Positions 13,880-19,745 of a DNA stretch of 19,745 nt are shown piece by piece. Below the pieces are notes generated by a model, which searched no databases, was not told where the DNA came from, and saw only the letters and a list, made by a program, of their open reading frames with translations. The first letter of the stretch is position 1. Each line of letters starts with the position of its first letter. Both the position numbers and the translations under genes were made by a program. Origin of the DNA: an uncultured Eubacteriales bacterium (GTDB lineage Bacteria; Bacillota; Clostridia; Christensenellales; CAG-138); contig URSN01000024.1 of the NCBI GenBank assembly GCA_900550525.1, positions 1 through 19,745 on the forward strand. The letters run 5' to 3'.

Positions 13880-14937
13880 CGGAACTGTCGATGGCGGAGC
13901 TGGCGGCGCTGCTGGCGCAGATGGGCCAGCCGCGCTACCGGGCGCGGCAGGTCCATGCCTGGCTGACGCGCGGCGTGCGCCCGGCGGACATGACCGACCT
14001 GCCCCGCGCGCTGCGCGAGCGGCTCGCCGCGCTGCCGTTCGGCGCGGTGGAGATCGCCGACAGGCGCGTCTCCGCGCGCGACGGCACGGTCAAATACCTC
14101 TTCGCGCTCGAGGACGGGAACCTGATCGAGGGCGTGCTGATGCGCTACAAATACGGCAACACCGCGTGCATCTCCACGCAGGTGGGCTGCCGGATGGGGT
14201 GCGCGTTCTGCGCCTCCACGCTCGAGGGCTGCGTGCGCAGCCTGCACGCGGGCGAGATGCTCGGGCAGATCGCCGCCATCGAGCGCGACGAGGGCGCGCC
14301 GCCGGGCCGCCGCGCCGTGACGAACGTGGTGCTCATGGGCAGCGGCGAGCCGCTGGACAACCTCGACAACGTGCTGCGCTTCCTGCGCCTTGTGACGGCG
14401 CAGGAGGGCATGCGCATCAGCCCGCGCAACATCTCGGTGTCCACATGCGGGCTCGTGCCGCAGATGGAGCGCTTCACCGCCGAAGCGCCGCATGTGACGC
14501 TGTCGGTCTCGCTGCACGCGCACGACGATGAGACGCGCAGCCGCATCATGCCCGTCAACCGCGCCTATCCCATCGCCGGCGTGCTGCGCGCGGCCAGGGG
14601 CTATGCCGCCGCGACGGGGCGGCGCGTCGTATTCGAATACGCGCTCATCCGCGGCCTCAACGCCGCGGAGGCGGACGCGGTGGCGCTTGCGCGCCTGCTG
14701 CGCGGCATGAACTGCCATGTGAACCTCATCCCGCTCAACCCGGTGCCGGAGCGCGGCCTGCCCGGCGCGACGCGCCAGGAGGCGGCCGCCTTCCAGGCGT
14801 GGCTCACGCGCGAGGGCGCGTCCGCCACCGTGCGGCGCGAGATGGGGACGGATATTGAAGGCGCCTGCGGGCAACTGCGACGGAGGGTATTGCATGAAAT
14901 ACGCGATGAGGACCCACATCGGGCAGCGCGCCCATAA
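13870..14937 (+). CDS. rlmN: Dual-specificity 23S rRNA A2503 / tRNA A37 C2-methyltransferase RlmN
   Basis: RlmN is a radical-SAM enzyme adding a methyl group at C2 of A2503 in 23S rRNA and A37 in some tRNAs. The 355-residue product has the family's special CxxxCxxC iron-sulfur motif (Cys107, Cys111, Cys114; GCRMGCAFC). It also has Cys100 (NTACIST) and Cys333 (DIEGACGQL), equivalent to the second conserved Cys and the transiently methylated Cys. LMGSGEPLDN and NISVSTCGLVP are also characteristic. ATG 13870 gives the normal N-terminus MYLTELSMAEL; a GAGGATGAG stretch precedes it. It overlaps rsmB by 10 nt and the phosphatase gene by 44 nt. Absence of the Cfr-type context argues against a resistance enzyme. 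Confidence 0.95.
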   Translation: MYLTELSMAELAALLAQMGQPRYRARQVHAWLTRGVRPADMTDLPRALRERLAALPFGAVEIADRRVSARDGTVKYLFALEDGNLIEGVLMRYKYGNTACISTQVGCRMGCAFCASTLEGCVRSLHAGEMLGQIAAIERDEGAPPGRRAVTNVVLMGSGEPLDNLDNVLRFLRLVTAQEGMRISPRNISVSTCGLVPQMERFTAEAPHVTLSVSLHAHDDETRSRIMPVNRAYPIAGVLRAARGYAAATGRRVVFEYALIRGLNAAEADAVALARLLRGMNCHVNLIPLNPVPERGLPGATRQEAAAFQAWLTREGASATVRREMGTDIEGACGQLRRRVLHEIRDEDPHRAARP

Positions 14938-15625
14938 CGAGGACCGCGCCTGTACGCCTTCGGCGCAGGACGGCCTGCAGTTCATCGCCGTGTCGGACGG
15001 CATGGGCGGCCACGCCGCGGGCGAAACGGCCAGCGCCATGACCGTGAACGGCATGCGCGAGGAGCTGCGCCACAGCTTTGCCGAGGATCCGCTTTGCGCC
15101 CTGCAGCGCGCGGTGTCGCGCACCAACCTCGACGTGTACCGCGCCGCGCAGGACGACCCGGCGCTGCACGGCATGGGCGCGACGCTCGTGTGCGCGCTGC
15201 TCAGCGGCAGCCGCTACATCGCCGCCAGCGTGGGCGACAGCCGCCTGTACCATTTCGACGGGGAGACGCTCGAGCAGGTCACGACCGACCATTCGCTCGT
15301 GGAGCTGCTGGTGCGCTCGGGCAAGATCTCGCGCGAGGAGGCGCGCACGCACCCGCGCCGCAACGTGATCACGCGCGCGATGGGCATCGCGCTGCGCGTG
15401 GAGGCCGACCTGTTCGACCGCTCGTGGAAGCGCGGCGATATCCTGCTGCTGTGCTCGGACGGGCTGACCGGCCGCGTGGACGAGGCGCGCATCCGGGAGA
15501 TCCTGCAAGGCGGCGGCCCGCTCGACGCGCTGGCCGACCGGCTCGTGCAGGCGGCGCTCGACGCGGGCGAGAGCGACAACATCACCGTCGTGCTGGCGCA
15601 ATGCGAAGGGGGGTCGTGCGCATGA
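14894..15625 (+). CDS. PP2C-family (PPM) serine/threonine phosphatase, PrpC/Stp-like
   Basis: This 243-residue metal-dependent phosphatase reverses phosphorylation by the PASTA kinase encoded next. Conserved PPM motifs are visible: NEDRA (Asp17 metal site), SDGMGGHAAGE, MGATLVCALL, ASVGDSRLY, HSLVELLVRSG, CSDGLTGRV and GESDNITVVLA. There is no membrane segment, so it acts in the cytosol. ATG 14894 follows GGAGGG; an upstream in-frame codon at 14855 would lie deeper in rlmN and lacks an RBS. The gene overlaps rlmN by 44 nt and the kinase by 4 nt (ATGA), guaranteeing stoichiometric synthesis. It is the counterpart of B. subtilis PrpC. Confidence 0.94.
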   Translation: MKYAMRTHIGQRAHNEDRACTPSAQDGLQFIAVSDGMGGHAAGETASAMTVNGMREELRHSFAEDPLCALQRAVSRTNLDVYRAAQDDPALHGMGATLVCALLSGSRYIAASVGDSRLYHFDGETLEQVTTDHSLVELLVRSGKISREEARTHPRRNVITRAMGIALRVEADLFDRSWKRGDILLLCSDGLTGRVDEARIREILQGGGPLDALADRLVQAALDAGESDNITVVLAQCEGGSCA

Positions 15626-17499
15626 ACATCGGTACGATCCTCAACCACCGCTACCGCATCGTGGAGATGATCGGCGAGGGCGGCATGGCGCTGGTGTACC
15701 GCGCGGTGCACCTGACCACGCACCGGCAGGTCGCCGTCAAGGTGCTGCGGCGCGAGTACAGCGACAACCCGGAATTCCTGCGCCGCTTTGAGCGCGAGGC
15801 GCGCGCCGTGCTGCACCTGTCGCACGACAACATCGTGCGCGCCTACGGCGTGGGCCAGTACGAGGGCGTGCCCTATATCGTGATGGAATACGTCCCCGGG
15901 CGCACGCTCAAGCAGATCATACAGGAGAACGGCCCGCTGCCGCCGCGCGCGGCCATCCGCCACACCTGCCAGGTGCTCGAGGCGCTCTCGGCCGCGCACG
16001 CCATCGGCATCATCCACCGCGACGTGAAGCCGCAAAACGTCATCATCACGCGCGACGGCCGCGCCAAGCTGACGGACTTTGGCATCGCGCGCGAGGCGGA
16101 GGCCGCCACCGTCACCTTTGCAAACGATACGGTGCTCGGCTCGGTGCATTACCTCTCCCCCGAGCAGGCGACCGGTACCCCCGTCACCGCCGCATGCGAC
16201 ATCTATTCCACCGGCGTCAAGCTCTACGCGATGCTCACCCGCGTCGTGCCGAACACGGGCGAAACGCCAGTGGCCATCGCGCACAAGCACCTCACCACCG
16301 CGCCCGCCACGCCCATGCAGGTCCACCCCCGCCTCCCCGCCGGGCACCACGGCATCGTGCTGCGCGCCATGCGCAAGGAGCCGGCCGACCGCTACCCGAC
16401 GGCTAAGGCCATGCGCAACGACCTGCTGCACGCGCAGCGCGACCCGTCCGGCTCCTTTTTGCACGCGCAGGCGGGCGGCGCGCCCGGCGAGCAGGCGGCG
16501 CACGTCTCCGGGCGCTGGCACGGTTCGCTCAAGATCGCGCTGGTGGCGGGCGTGTGCATCTGCGCGCTGCTGGGCACGTTCTTCGGCATGCGCAGCCTGC
16601 GCGGCGAGCCCGCCAGCGCCGCGCTGCCGGTGCCGGCGCTCTCCGGCAGGACCGTGGCCGAGGCCACCGAGCGCGCGGCGGAATACGGCTTTACGCTCGT
16701 GGTGGCCGACTATCTCGCCAGCGACGACGTGCCCTACGGCAGCGTGATCTCGCAGTCGCCCACGGCGGGCGACACCGCCCGGCAGGGCGCGCAGGTCTCC
16801 GTGGTGGTGAGCCTCGGGCCGGAATCGCCCTCCGTGCCGCCGCTCATCGGCGAGACGTACGAGGACGCGCGCGCGCTGCTCGCGGCGGCGGGGCTTGGCG
16901 AGGGCAGCGTCTCCTACCGCGTGTCGGACGTGGCCATCGGCTATGTGTGCGAGCAGTACCCGCCCGCGGGCACGGAGGTGGAGGCGGGCACGCGCGTGGA
17001 CATCATCATCAGCGCGACCTCCGCGCTGCTCACGCCCATGTCGGCGCTCACCGGCCTGCCGCTTGGCGATGCGCTCGCGCTGCTCGACGGCGAGGGCTTC
17101 ACCAACCTCATCGTGCGCTATGACGAGACGGCCGAAAGCGGCCTTGGCTCCGTGATCGCGCAGTCGCCCGCCGCGCTCGCCTCCGTGCAGCACGACATGA
17201 CCGTGCTGCTGACCGTGGCCGGCCCGCCCGAGGGCGAGCTGCCATGCAGCGCGGACATCGCCTACAACCTGGCCATCGAGGAAAACGGCTCGAGCGTGAT
17301 GGTGACCATCGCGGAGGCGGTGGGCGGCGTGCCCGTCGAGCGCGTGGTGTTTGAAACGACGCTCGAAAGCGGCGCGGTGATCCCCGTGTCGTTCACGGCG
17401 CACGCCGCCACGGAGGGCCTGCACGAGATCATCCTCTACGTCAACGGGCAGGAACAGCGCCGGCAGGAGGCCAGCTTCCTGCCGCGCGGCGGCGCGTGA
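15622..17499 (+). CDS. prkC: PASTA-domain serine/threonine protein kinase (PrkC/PknB/Stk1-like)
   Basis: This membrane kinase senses peptidoglycan or lipid II and phosphorylates cell-wall, translation and metabolic proteins. Its 625 residues contain an N-terminal Hanks kinase domain (about 11-270) with the glycine loop IGEGGMALVY, Lys40 (VAVKVL), catalytic HRDVKPQN (132-139), DFG (152-154), and SPEQ and DIYSTG in the C-lobe. A juxtamembrane linker follows, then one membrane helix (304-323) and three extracellular PASTA repeats (about 334-402, 403-468 and 469-538). A C-terminal Ig-like segment is also present, as in B. subtilis PrkC. The start is set by ATGA overlap with the phosphatase. Part of the C-lobe (about residues 190-225) departs from the consensus: DIYSTGVKLYAM and LTRVVPNTGE replace the usual DIYSLGVVLYEM and TGRVPFxGE. 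Confidence 0.95.
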   Translation: MNIGTILNHRYRIVEMIGEGGMALVYRAVHLTTHRQVAVKVLRREYSDNPEFLRRFEREARAVLHLSHDNIVRAYGVGQYEGVPYIVMEYVPGRTLKQIIQENGPLPPRAAIRHTCQVLEALSAAHAIGIIHRDVKPQNVIITRDGRAKLTDFGIAREAEAATVTFANDTVLGSVHYLSPEQATGTPVTAACDIYSTGVKLYAMLTRVVPNTGETPVAIAHKHLTTAPATPMQVHPRLPAGHHGIVLRAMRKEPADRYPTAKAMRNDLLHAQRDPSGSFLHAQAGGAPGEQAAHVSGRWHGSLKIALVAGVCICALLGTFFGMRSLRGEPASAALPVPALSGRTVAEATERAAEYGFTLVVADYLASDDVPYGSVISQSPTAGDTARQGAQVSVVVSLGPESPSVPPLIGETYEDARALLAAAGLGEGSVSYRVSDVAIGYVCEQYPPAGTEVEAGTRVDIIISATSALLTPMSALTGLPLGDALALLDGEGFTNLIVRYDETAESGLGSVIAQSPAALASVQHDMTVLLTVAGPPEGELPCSADIAYNLAIEENGSSVMVTIAEAVGGVPVERVVFETTLESGAVIPVSFTAHAATEGLHEIILYVNGQEQRRQEASFLPRGGA

Positions 17500-18371
17500 T
17501 GGACGGGCGGATCATCCGCGGCGTCGGCGGGTGCTACTATGTGCAGACGCGCGAGGCCGGCGTGCTGGAATGCCGCGCGCGCGGGCGCTTCCGCCGCGGC
17601 ATCGGCGCGCCGCTGGTGGGCGACCTGGTGCGCGTACAGCCCCAGCGCGAGGGCTATGCGCTGATCGACGAGATCCTGCCGCGCAAAAACGCGCTCGTGC
17701 GGCCGCAGGCGGCCAACATCGACCGGCTGGTGCTCGTGCTCGCGGCCTCCGCGCCGCAGCCGGACTGGCTGCTGGCCGACAAGCTCCTCATCGAGGCGGC
17801 GCTGCTGCACATCGCGCCGCTGCTGCTGCTCAACAAGTGCGACCGCGCGGACGAGGGCATCCGCGCCGCGTTCCTGGCCGACTACGCGGCGTTTGAAACG
17901 CTGTGCGTCTCCACGCGCACGGGGCTTGGCCTGGATGCGCTGCGCGAGCGGCTGTCCACGGGCGTCTCGTGCTTTGCCGGGCAGTCGGCGGTGGGCAAAT
18001 CGTCGCTGATCAACGCGCTCATCCCGGGGCTCGCGCTCGAGACGGGCGGCCTCTCGCGCAGGACCGACCGCGGCCGCCACACCACGCGGCACGCCGAGCT
18101 GCTGCCCTTTCTGGACGGCGCGGTGCTGGATACCCCCGGCTTCTCGCTCTTTGAGCCGGGCGCGCTCGAGCAGGCGGCGCTCGACGCCTGCTACCCGGAG
18201 TTTGCCGGCCTGCCGGAGAGATGCCGCTTTGCCGGCTGCCTGCACGTGGCGGAGCCGGACTGCGCGGTCAAGGACATGGTCGCCGCCGGCGGCATGAGCG
18301 CGGCGCGCTACGCGCGCTACGTGCAGCTGGCCAGAGAATTTGAACAAAGGAGAAAACACCGCTATGACTGA
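17499..18371 (+). CDS. rsgA: Ribosome small-subunit-dependent GTPase RsgA (circularly permuted)
   Basis: RsgA (YloQ/CpgA) hydrolyses GTP on the 30S subunit during late maturation. The roughly 290-residue protein shows an N-terminal OB fold ([20 protein letters not shown]) and a circularly permuted G domain. G4 NKCD comes first, then G1 [14 protein letters not shown], the G2 region RGRHTT and G3 DTPGFS. A zinc knuckle [14 protein letters not shown] and a basic C-terminal helix follow. The ATG at 17499 overlaps the kinase stop by 1 nt (TGATG); a GTG at 17496 in frame is an alternative giving one more residue. In Firmicutes the kinase of this operon phosphorylates RsgA, so the linkage is functional. 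It overlaps the rpe start by 8 nt. Confidence 0.95.
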   Translation: MDGRIIRGVGGCYYVQTREAGVLECRARGRFRRGIGAPLVGDLVRVQPQREGYALIDEILPRKNALVRPQAANIDRLVLVLAASAPQPDWLLADKLLIEAALLHIAPLLLLNKCDRADEGIRAAFLADYAAFETLCVSTRTGLGLDALRERLSTGVSCFAGQSAVGKSSLINALIPGLALETGGLSRRTDRGRHTTRHAELLPFLDGAVLDTPGFSLFEPGALEQAALDACYPEFAGLPERCRFAGCLHVAEPDCAVKDMVAAGGMSAARYARYVQLAREFEQRRKHRYD

Positions 18372-18859
18372 GAACGCCCCCGCTCCCCTCAAGATCGCCC
18401 CCTCCATTCTCTCGGCCGATTTTGCGCGCATGGGCGACGCCGTGGCGCGCCTTGCCGGCTACGGCGCGGACTGGGTGCACTTTGACGTGATGGACGGGCA
18501 TTTCGTGCCGAACCTGACGTTCGGGCCGATGATGTGCGCCGCCGTCCGGCCGCTGACGCACCTGCCGCTGGACGTGCACCTGATGGTCGAACGCCCGGGC
18601 GACTATGTGGAGCCGTTCCACGCGGCGGGCGCGGACTGCATCACGTTCCATGTGGAGGCCGACGCGCACGTGCACCGCACGCTGCAATCCATCCGCGCGC
18701 GCGGCATGCGCGCCGGCGTGGTGCTCAACCCGGCAACGCCCGTGTGCATGGCCGAGCCCGTGCTGCCGCTGTGCGACCTGGTGCTGCTGATGAGCGTGAA
18801 CCCCGGCTTTGGCGGGCAGGCGTTCATCCCGGAGGTGCTGGACAAGATCCGCGCGCTGG
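18364..18859 (+). pseudogene. rpe: Ribulose-phosphate 3-epimerase, N-terminal three quarters only
   Basis: Rpe interconverts ribulose-5-phosphate and xylulose-5-phosphate in the pentose phosphate pathway. Its place directly after rsgA is the standard Firmicutes order. Residues [48 protein letters not shown] and [22 protein letters not shown] are textbook Rpe, with metal/catalytic residues in the FDVMDGH and HLMVE strands. Family members are about 215-225 residues; here recognisable sequence stops at KIRAL (residue about 165). In the usual operon the next gene is thiN, which is not present. Confidence 0.85.
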
Positions 18860-19401
18860 ACCCCAGTGTGAACCTGTCGCTGTCCATCGGCATCGGCCGC
18901 GGAGCCAAGACCCAGCGGGAAGCGCAGGCTATGGCCGAGCAGGCACTGGACAAGGCGCTGGCGGAATTTCTGGAAGAGCGCCGGAGAGCAGCAGCGCCGA
19001 AACCCAAGCCGATACAGTTCGACCTTTCCCGGCTGCAAAACATCCGCCAGGCGGCAGATACCACACGGGACAAGCTGCTGGTGGATGAAGATGTGACCCA
19101 GGAACCCGAACCGCCCGTTATTGCCGCACCGACCCCTGCGCCAGAGTCGGAACTCACGCAGGCGCAGGTCAGCCGGCTCAGCGAGACTGAGACTTCATTC
19201 CTGCGCTGTCTCCTGGACGGGACACCCTACGCCGACCTGCTCCGGCAGCGCAATGTGATGCTGTCCGTCCTGGTAGACCACATCAACGAGACTTTGTTCG
19301 ATGATTTCGGCGACACGGTGATCCTCTTTGACGGTGACACGCCGGAACTGATCGAGGATTACGCCGAAGACGTTGCAGCATTGCTGGAAACGTCTGTCTG
19401 A
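18364..19401 (+). CDS. Chimeric ORF: truncated ribulose-phosphate 3-epimerase joined to GdpP-like and TerB_C segments
   Basis: One 345-codon reading frame runs from the rpe start (ATG 18364, AAAGGAG at 18346-18352) to TGA at 19399-19401. Three unrelated parts are visible: Rpe residues 1 to about 165, a stretch of about 30 residues ([14 protein letters not shown] to EQALD) resembling the degenerate GGDEF domain of GdpP phosphodiesterases, and a TerB_C-like C-terminus. I know of no natural protein with this architecture. The frame is open across both joints because each joint falls in a codon-aligned similar sequence. It is unlikely to encode an active epimerase: the last quarter of the TIM barrel, including the catalytic Asp in the VDGGI region and the phosphate-binding GSA(I/V)F loop, is absent. 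The parts are annotated separately below. Confidence 0.7.
   Translation: MTENAPAPLKIAPSILSADFARMGDAVARLAGYGADWVHFDVMDGHFVPNLTFGPMMCAAVRPLTHLPLDVHLMVERPGDYVEPFHAAGADCITFHVEADAHVHRTLQSIRARGMRAGVVLNPATPVCMAEPVLPLCDLVLLMSVNPGFGGQAFIPEVLDKIRALDPSVNLSLSIGIGRGAKTQREAQAMAEQALDKALAEFLEERRRAAAPKPKPIQFDLSRLQNIRQAADTTRDKLLVDEDVTQEPEPPVIAAPTPAPESELTQAQVSRLSETETSFLRCLLDGTPYADLLRQRNVMLSVLVDHINETLFDDFGDTVILFDGDTPELIEDYAEDVAALLETSV
18841..18960 (+). other. Short GdpP-like (degenerate GGDEF) fragment between two junctions
   Basis: The encoded [16 protein letters not shown] and the following AMAEQALD(K)AL resemble the end of the degenerate GGDEF domain of GdpP/YybT c-di-AMP phosphodiesterases, which usually reads LSIGIGRG...ALDMALGRGGDQA. 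At both edges the encoded words are plausible in both parents: LDKIRAL/LDEVRAL on the left, ALDKAL/ALDMAL on the right. Boundaries are therefore uncertain by about 20 nt. No DHH or DHHA1 domain is present. The assignment rests on my memory of the family and is moderate. Confidence 0.5.
18951..19401 (+). pseudogene. C-terminal fragment of a TerB-N/TerB-C domain protein (TerB_C domain)
   Basis: From about [19 protein letters not shown] onward the frame encodes the linker and TerB_C domain of large Ter-system proteins. Visible elements are [20 protein letters not shown], a Pro/Glu-rich acidic spacer, [33 protein letters not shown] and the terminal [18 protein letters not shown]. Full-length family members are several hundred residues with TerB_N and TerB domains ahead; those are missing, so this is a 5'-truncated remnant of about 150 residues. 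Codon use is less GC-extreme than rpe. The natural downstream partner, a BrxD-like ATPase, follows 25 nt later. Such genes were described in silico in Ter-linked DNA-processing and defence-like operons. Confidence 0.75.
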
Positions 19402-19426
19402 AACCGCATAGAAAGGAACGATCACT

Positions 19427-19720
19427 ATGAAAATACCAAAACGAATCGCATCTGCGGTCATCAATTCGCTGAAAGGCGGCGTAGTTACCCGCATCGGACT
19501 GCCCTATATTACCGTAGGCAGAGAACAGGAGATCAACGCCCTGCTCCACGACGTTGAAATTATCGCAGACGGCGGCGCATCGTTCCGGTTTATCGTGGGC
19601 AAATACGGCAGCGGCAAAAGCTTTCTGCTCCAGACCATCCGCAGCTATGTGATGGACCGGAACGTCGTGGTAGAGGATGCCGACCTTTCCCAGGAGCGGC
19701 GGCTCCAGGGAACGAAGTGA
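19427..19720 (+). CDS. BREX BrxD-like ATP-binding protein, N-terminal part, interrupted by in-frame TGA
   Basis: The start MKIPKRIASAVINSLKGGVV, then GLPYITVGREQEINALL and the Walker A GKYGSGKSFLLQTI (about residues 62-75), match the ATP-binding protein family annotated as BrxD or DUF2791, an AAA-type ATPase in BREX and related defence loci. AAAGGA precedes ATG 19427 by about 10 nt. Codon 98 is TGA (19718-19720), but reading on in the same frame gives QGLATYKE up to the window end, which is the expected family continuation of RRLQGTK-G-QGLATY. A GGA (Gly) to TGA change is therefore likely, either a nonsense mutation or a base error. Full-length members are over 400 residues, so the rest lies beyond 19745. 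Confidence 0.75.
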   Translation: MKIPKRIASAVINSLKGGVVTRIGLPYITVGREQEINALLHDVEIIADGGASFRFIVGKYGSGKSFLLQTIRSYVMDRNVVVEDADLSQERRLQGTK

Positions 19721-19745
19721 CAGGGACTGGCGACCTATAAGGAAC

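Noticed and set aside
15214..17424. 736-codon leftward frame opposite the phosphatase and kinase genes
   Set aside because: It spans two conserved sense genes and encodes His/Arg/Gly/Ala-rich sequence without domains.
19718..19720. TGA read as glycine (recoded UGA as in Gracilibacteria)
   Set aside because: Many genes in the window, including the S41 protease, ahcY, fmt, rsmB, rsgA and the phosphatase, end naturally at TGA, so it is a stop codon here.
1..19745. tRNA, rRNA, CRISPR array, insertion sequence or prophage genes
   Set aside because: No cloverleaf-like, regularly spaced repeat, transposase or integrase sequence was seen on either strand.

Overview
The window is GC-rich bacterial DNA with tightly packed genes, SigA-type promoters (TTGTCA/TATAAT and TTTACA/TATAAT), strong GGAGG ribosome sites and a def-fmt-rsmB-rlmN-PP2C-PASTA kinase-rsgA-rpe gene order. 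That order is the classic Firmicutes one (Bacillus subtilis priA-def to rpe/thiN). The best inference is a high-GC member of the Clostridia, probably from a gut or metagenomic assembly; I cannot name a genus.

Region 1 (1-6468). A UvrD/PcrA helicase, cut by the left edge, reads leftward. A divergent promoter at 1995-2024 drives a compact rightward operon: a small P-loop protein of unknown function, threonine synthase (thrC), a membrane-anchored S41/CtpA protease with a PDZ domain, and an adenosylhomocysteinase. Region 2 (6469-8802). A monocistronic EF-G-like translation GTPase with altered GTPase motifs has its own promoter and a strong intrinsic terminator. Region 3 (8803-11057). Two convergent genes each fuse an XRE helix-turn-helix to a membrane part: an AT-richer HTH/membrane/zinc-ribbon protein that looks acquired, and a native-looking HTH/four-helix/LiaF-like protein.

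Region 4 (11058-18371 and the start of rpe). A consensus promoter starts a translation/cell-envelope signalling operon. Peptide deformylase and Met-tRNA formyltransferase handle N-terminal formyl-Met. RsmB and RlmN methylate rRNA. A PP2C phosphatase and PASTA Ser/Thr kinase form a signalling pair, and RsgA matures the 30S subunit. Most neighbours overlap by 1-44 nt, which implies translational coupling.

Region 5 (about 18841-19745) is the most unusual part. The rpe frame loses its last quarter and runs in frame into a short stretch resembling the degenerate GGDEF domain of GdpP, then into the C-terminal TerB_C domain of a Ter-type stress/defence protein. A BrxD-like (DUF2791-type) ATPase follows, interrupted by an in-frame TGA where glycine is expected. 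Either a TerB/BrxD-like defence island recombined into rpe or, more likely, this is a microhomology-driven assembly chimera at a contig end. No tRNA, rRNA, CRISPR array or transposase was seen.
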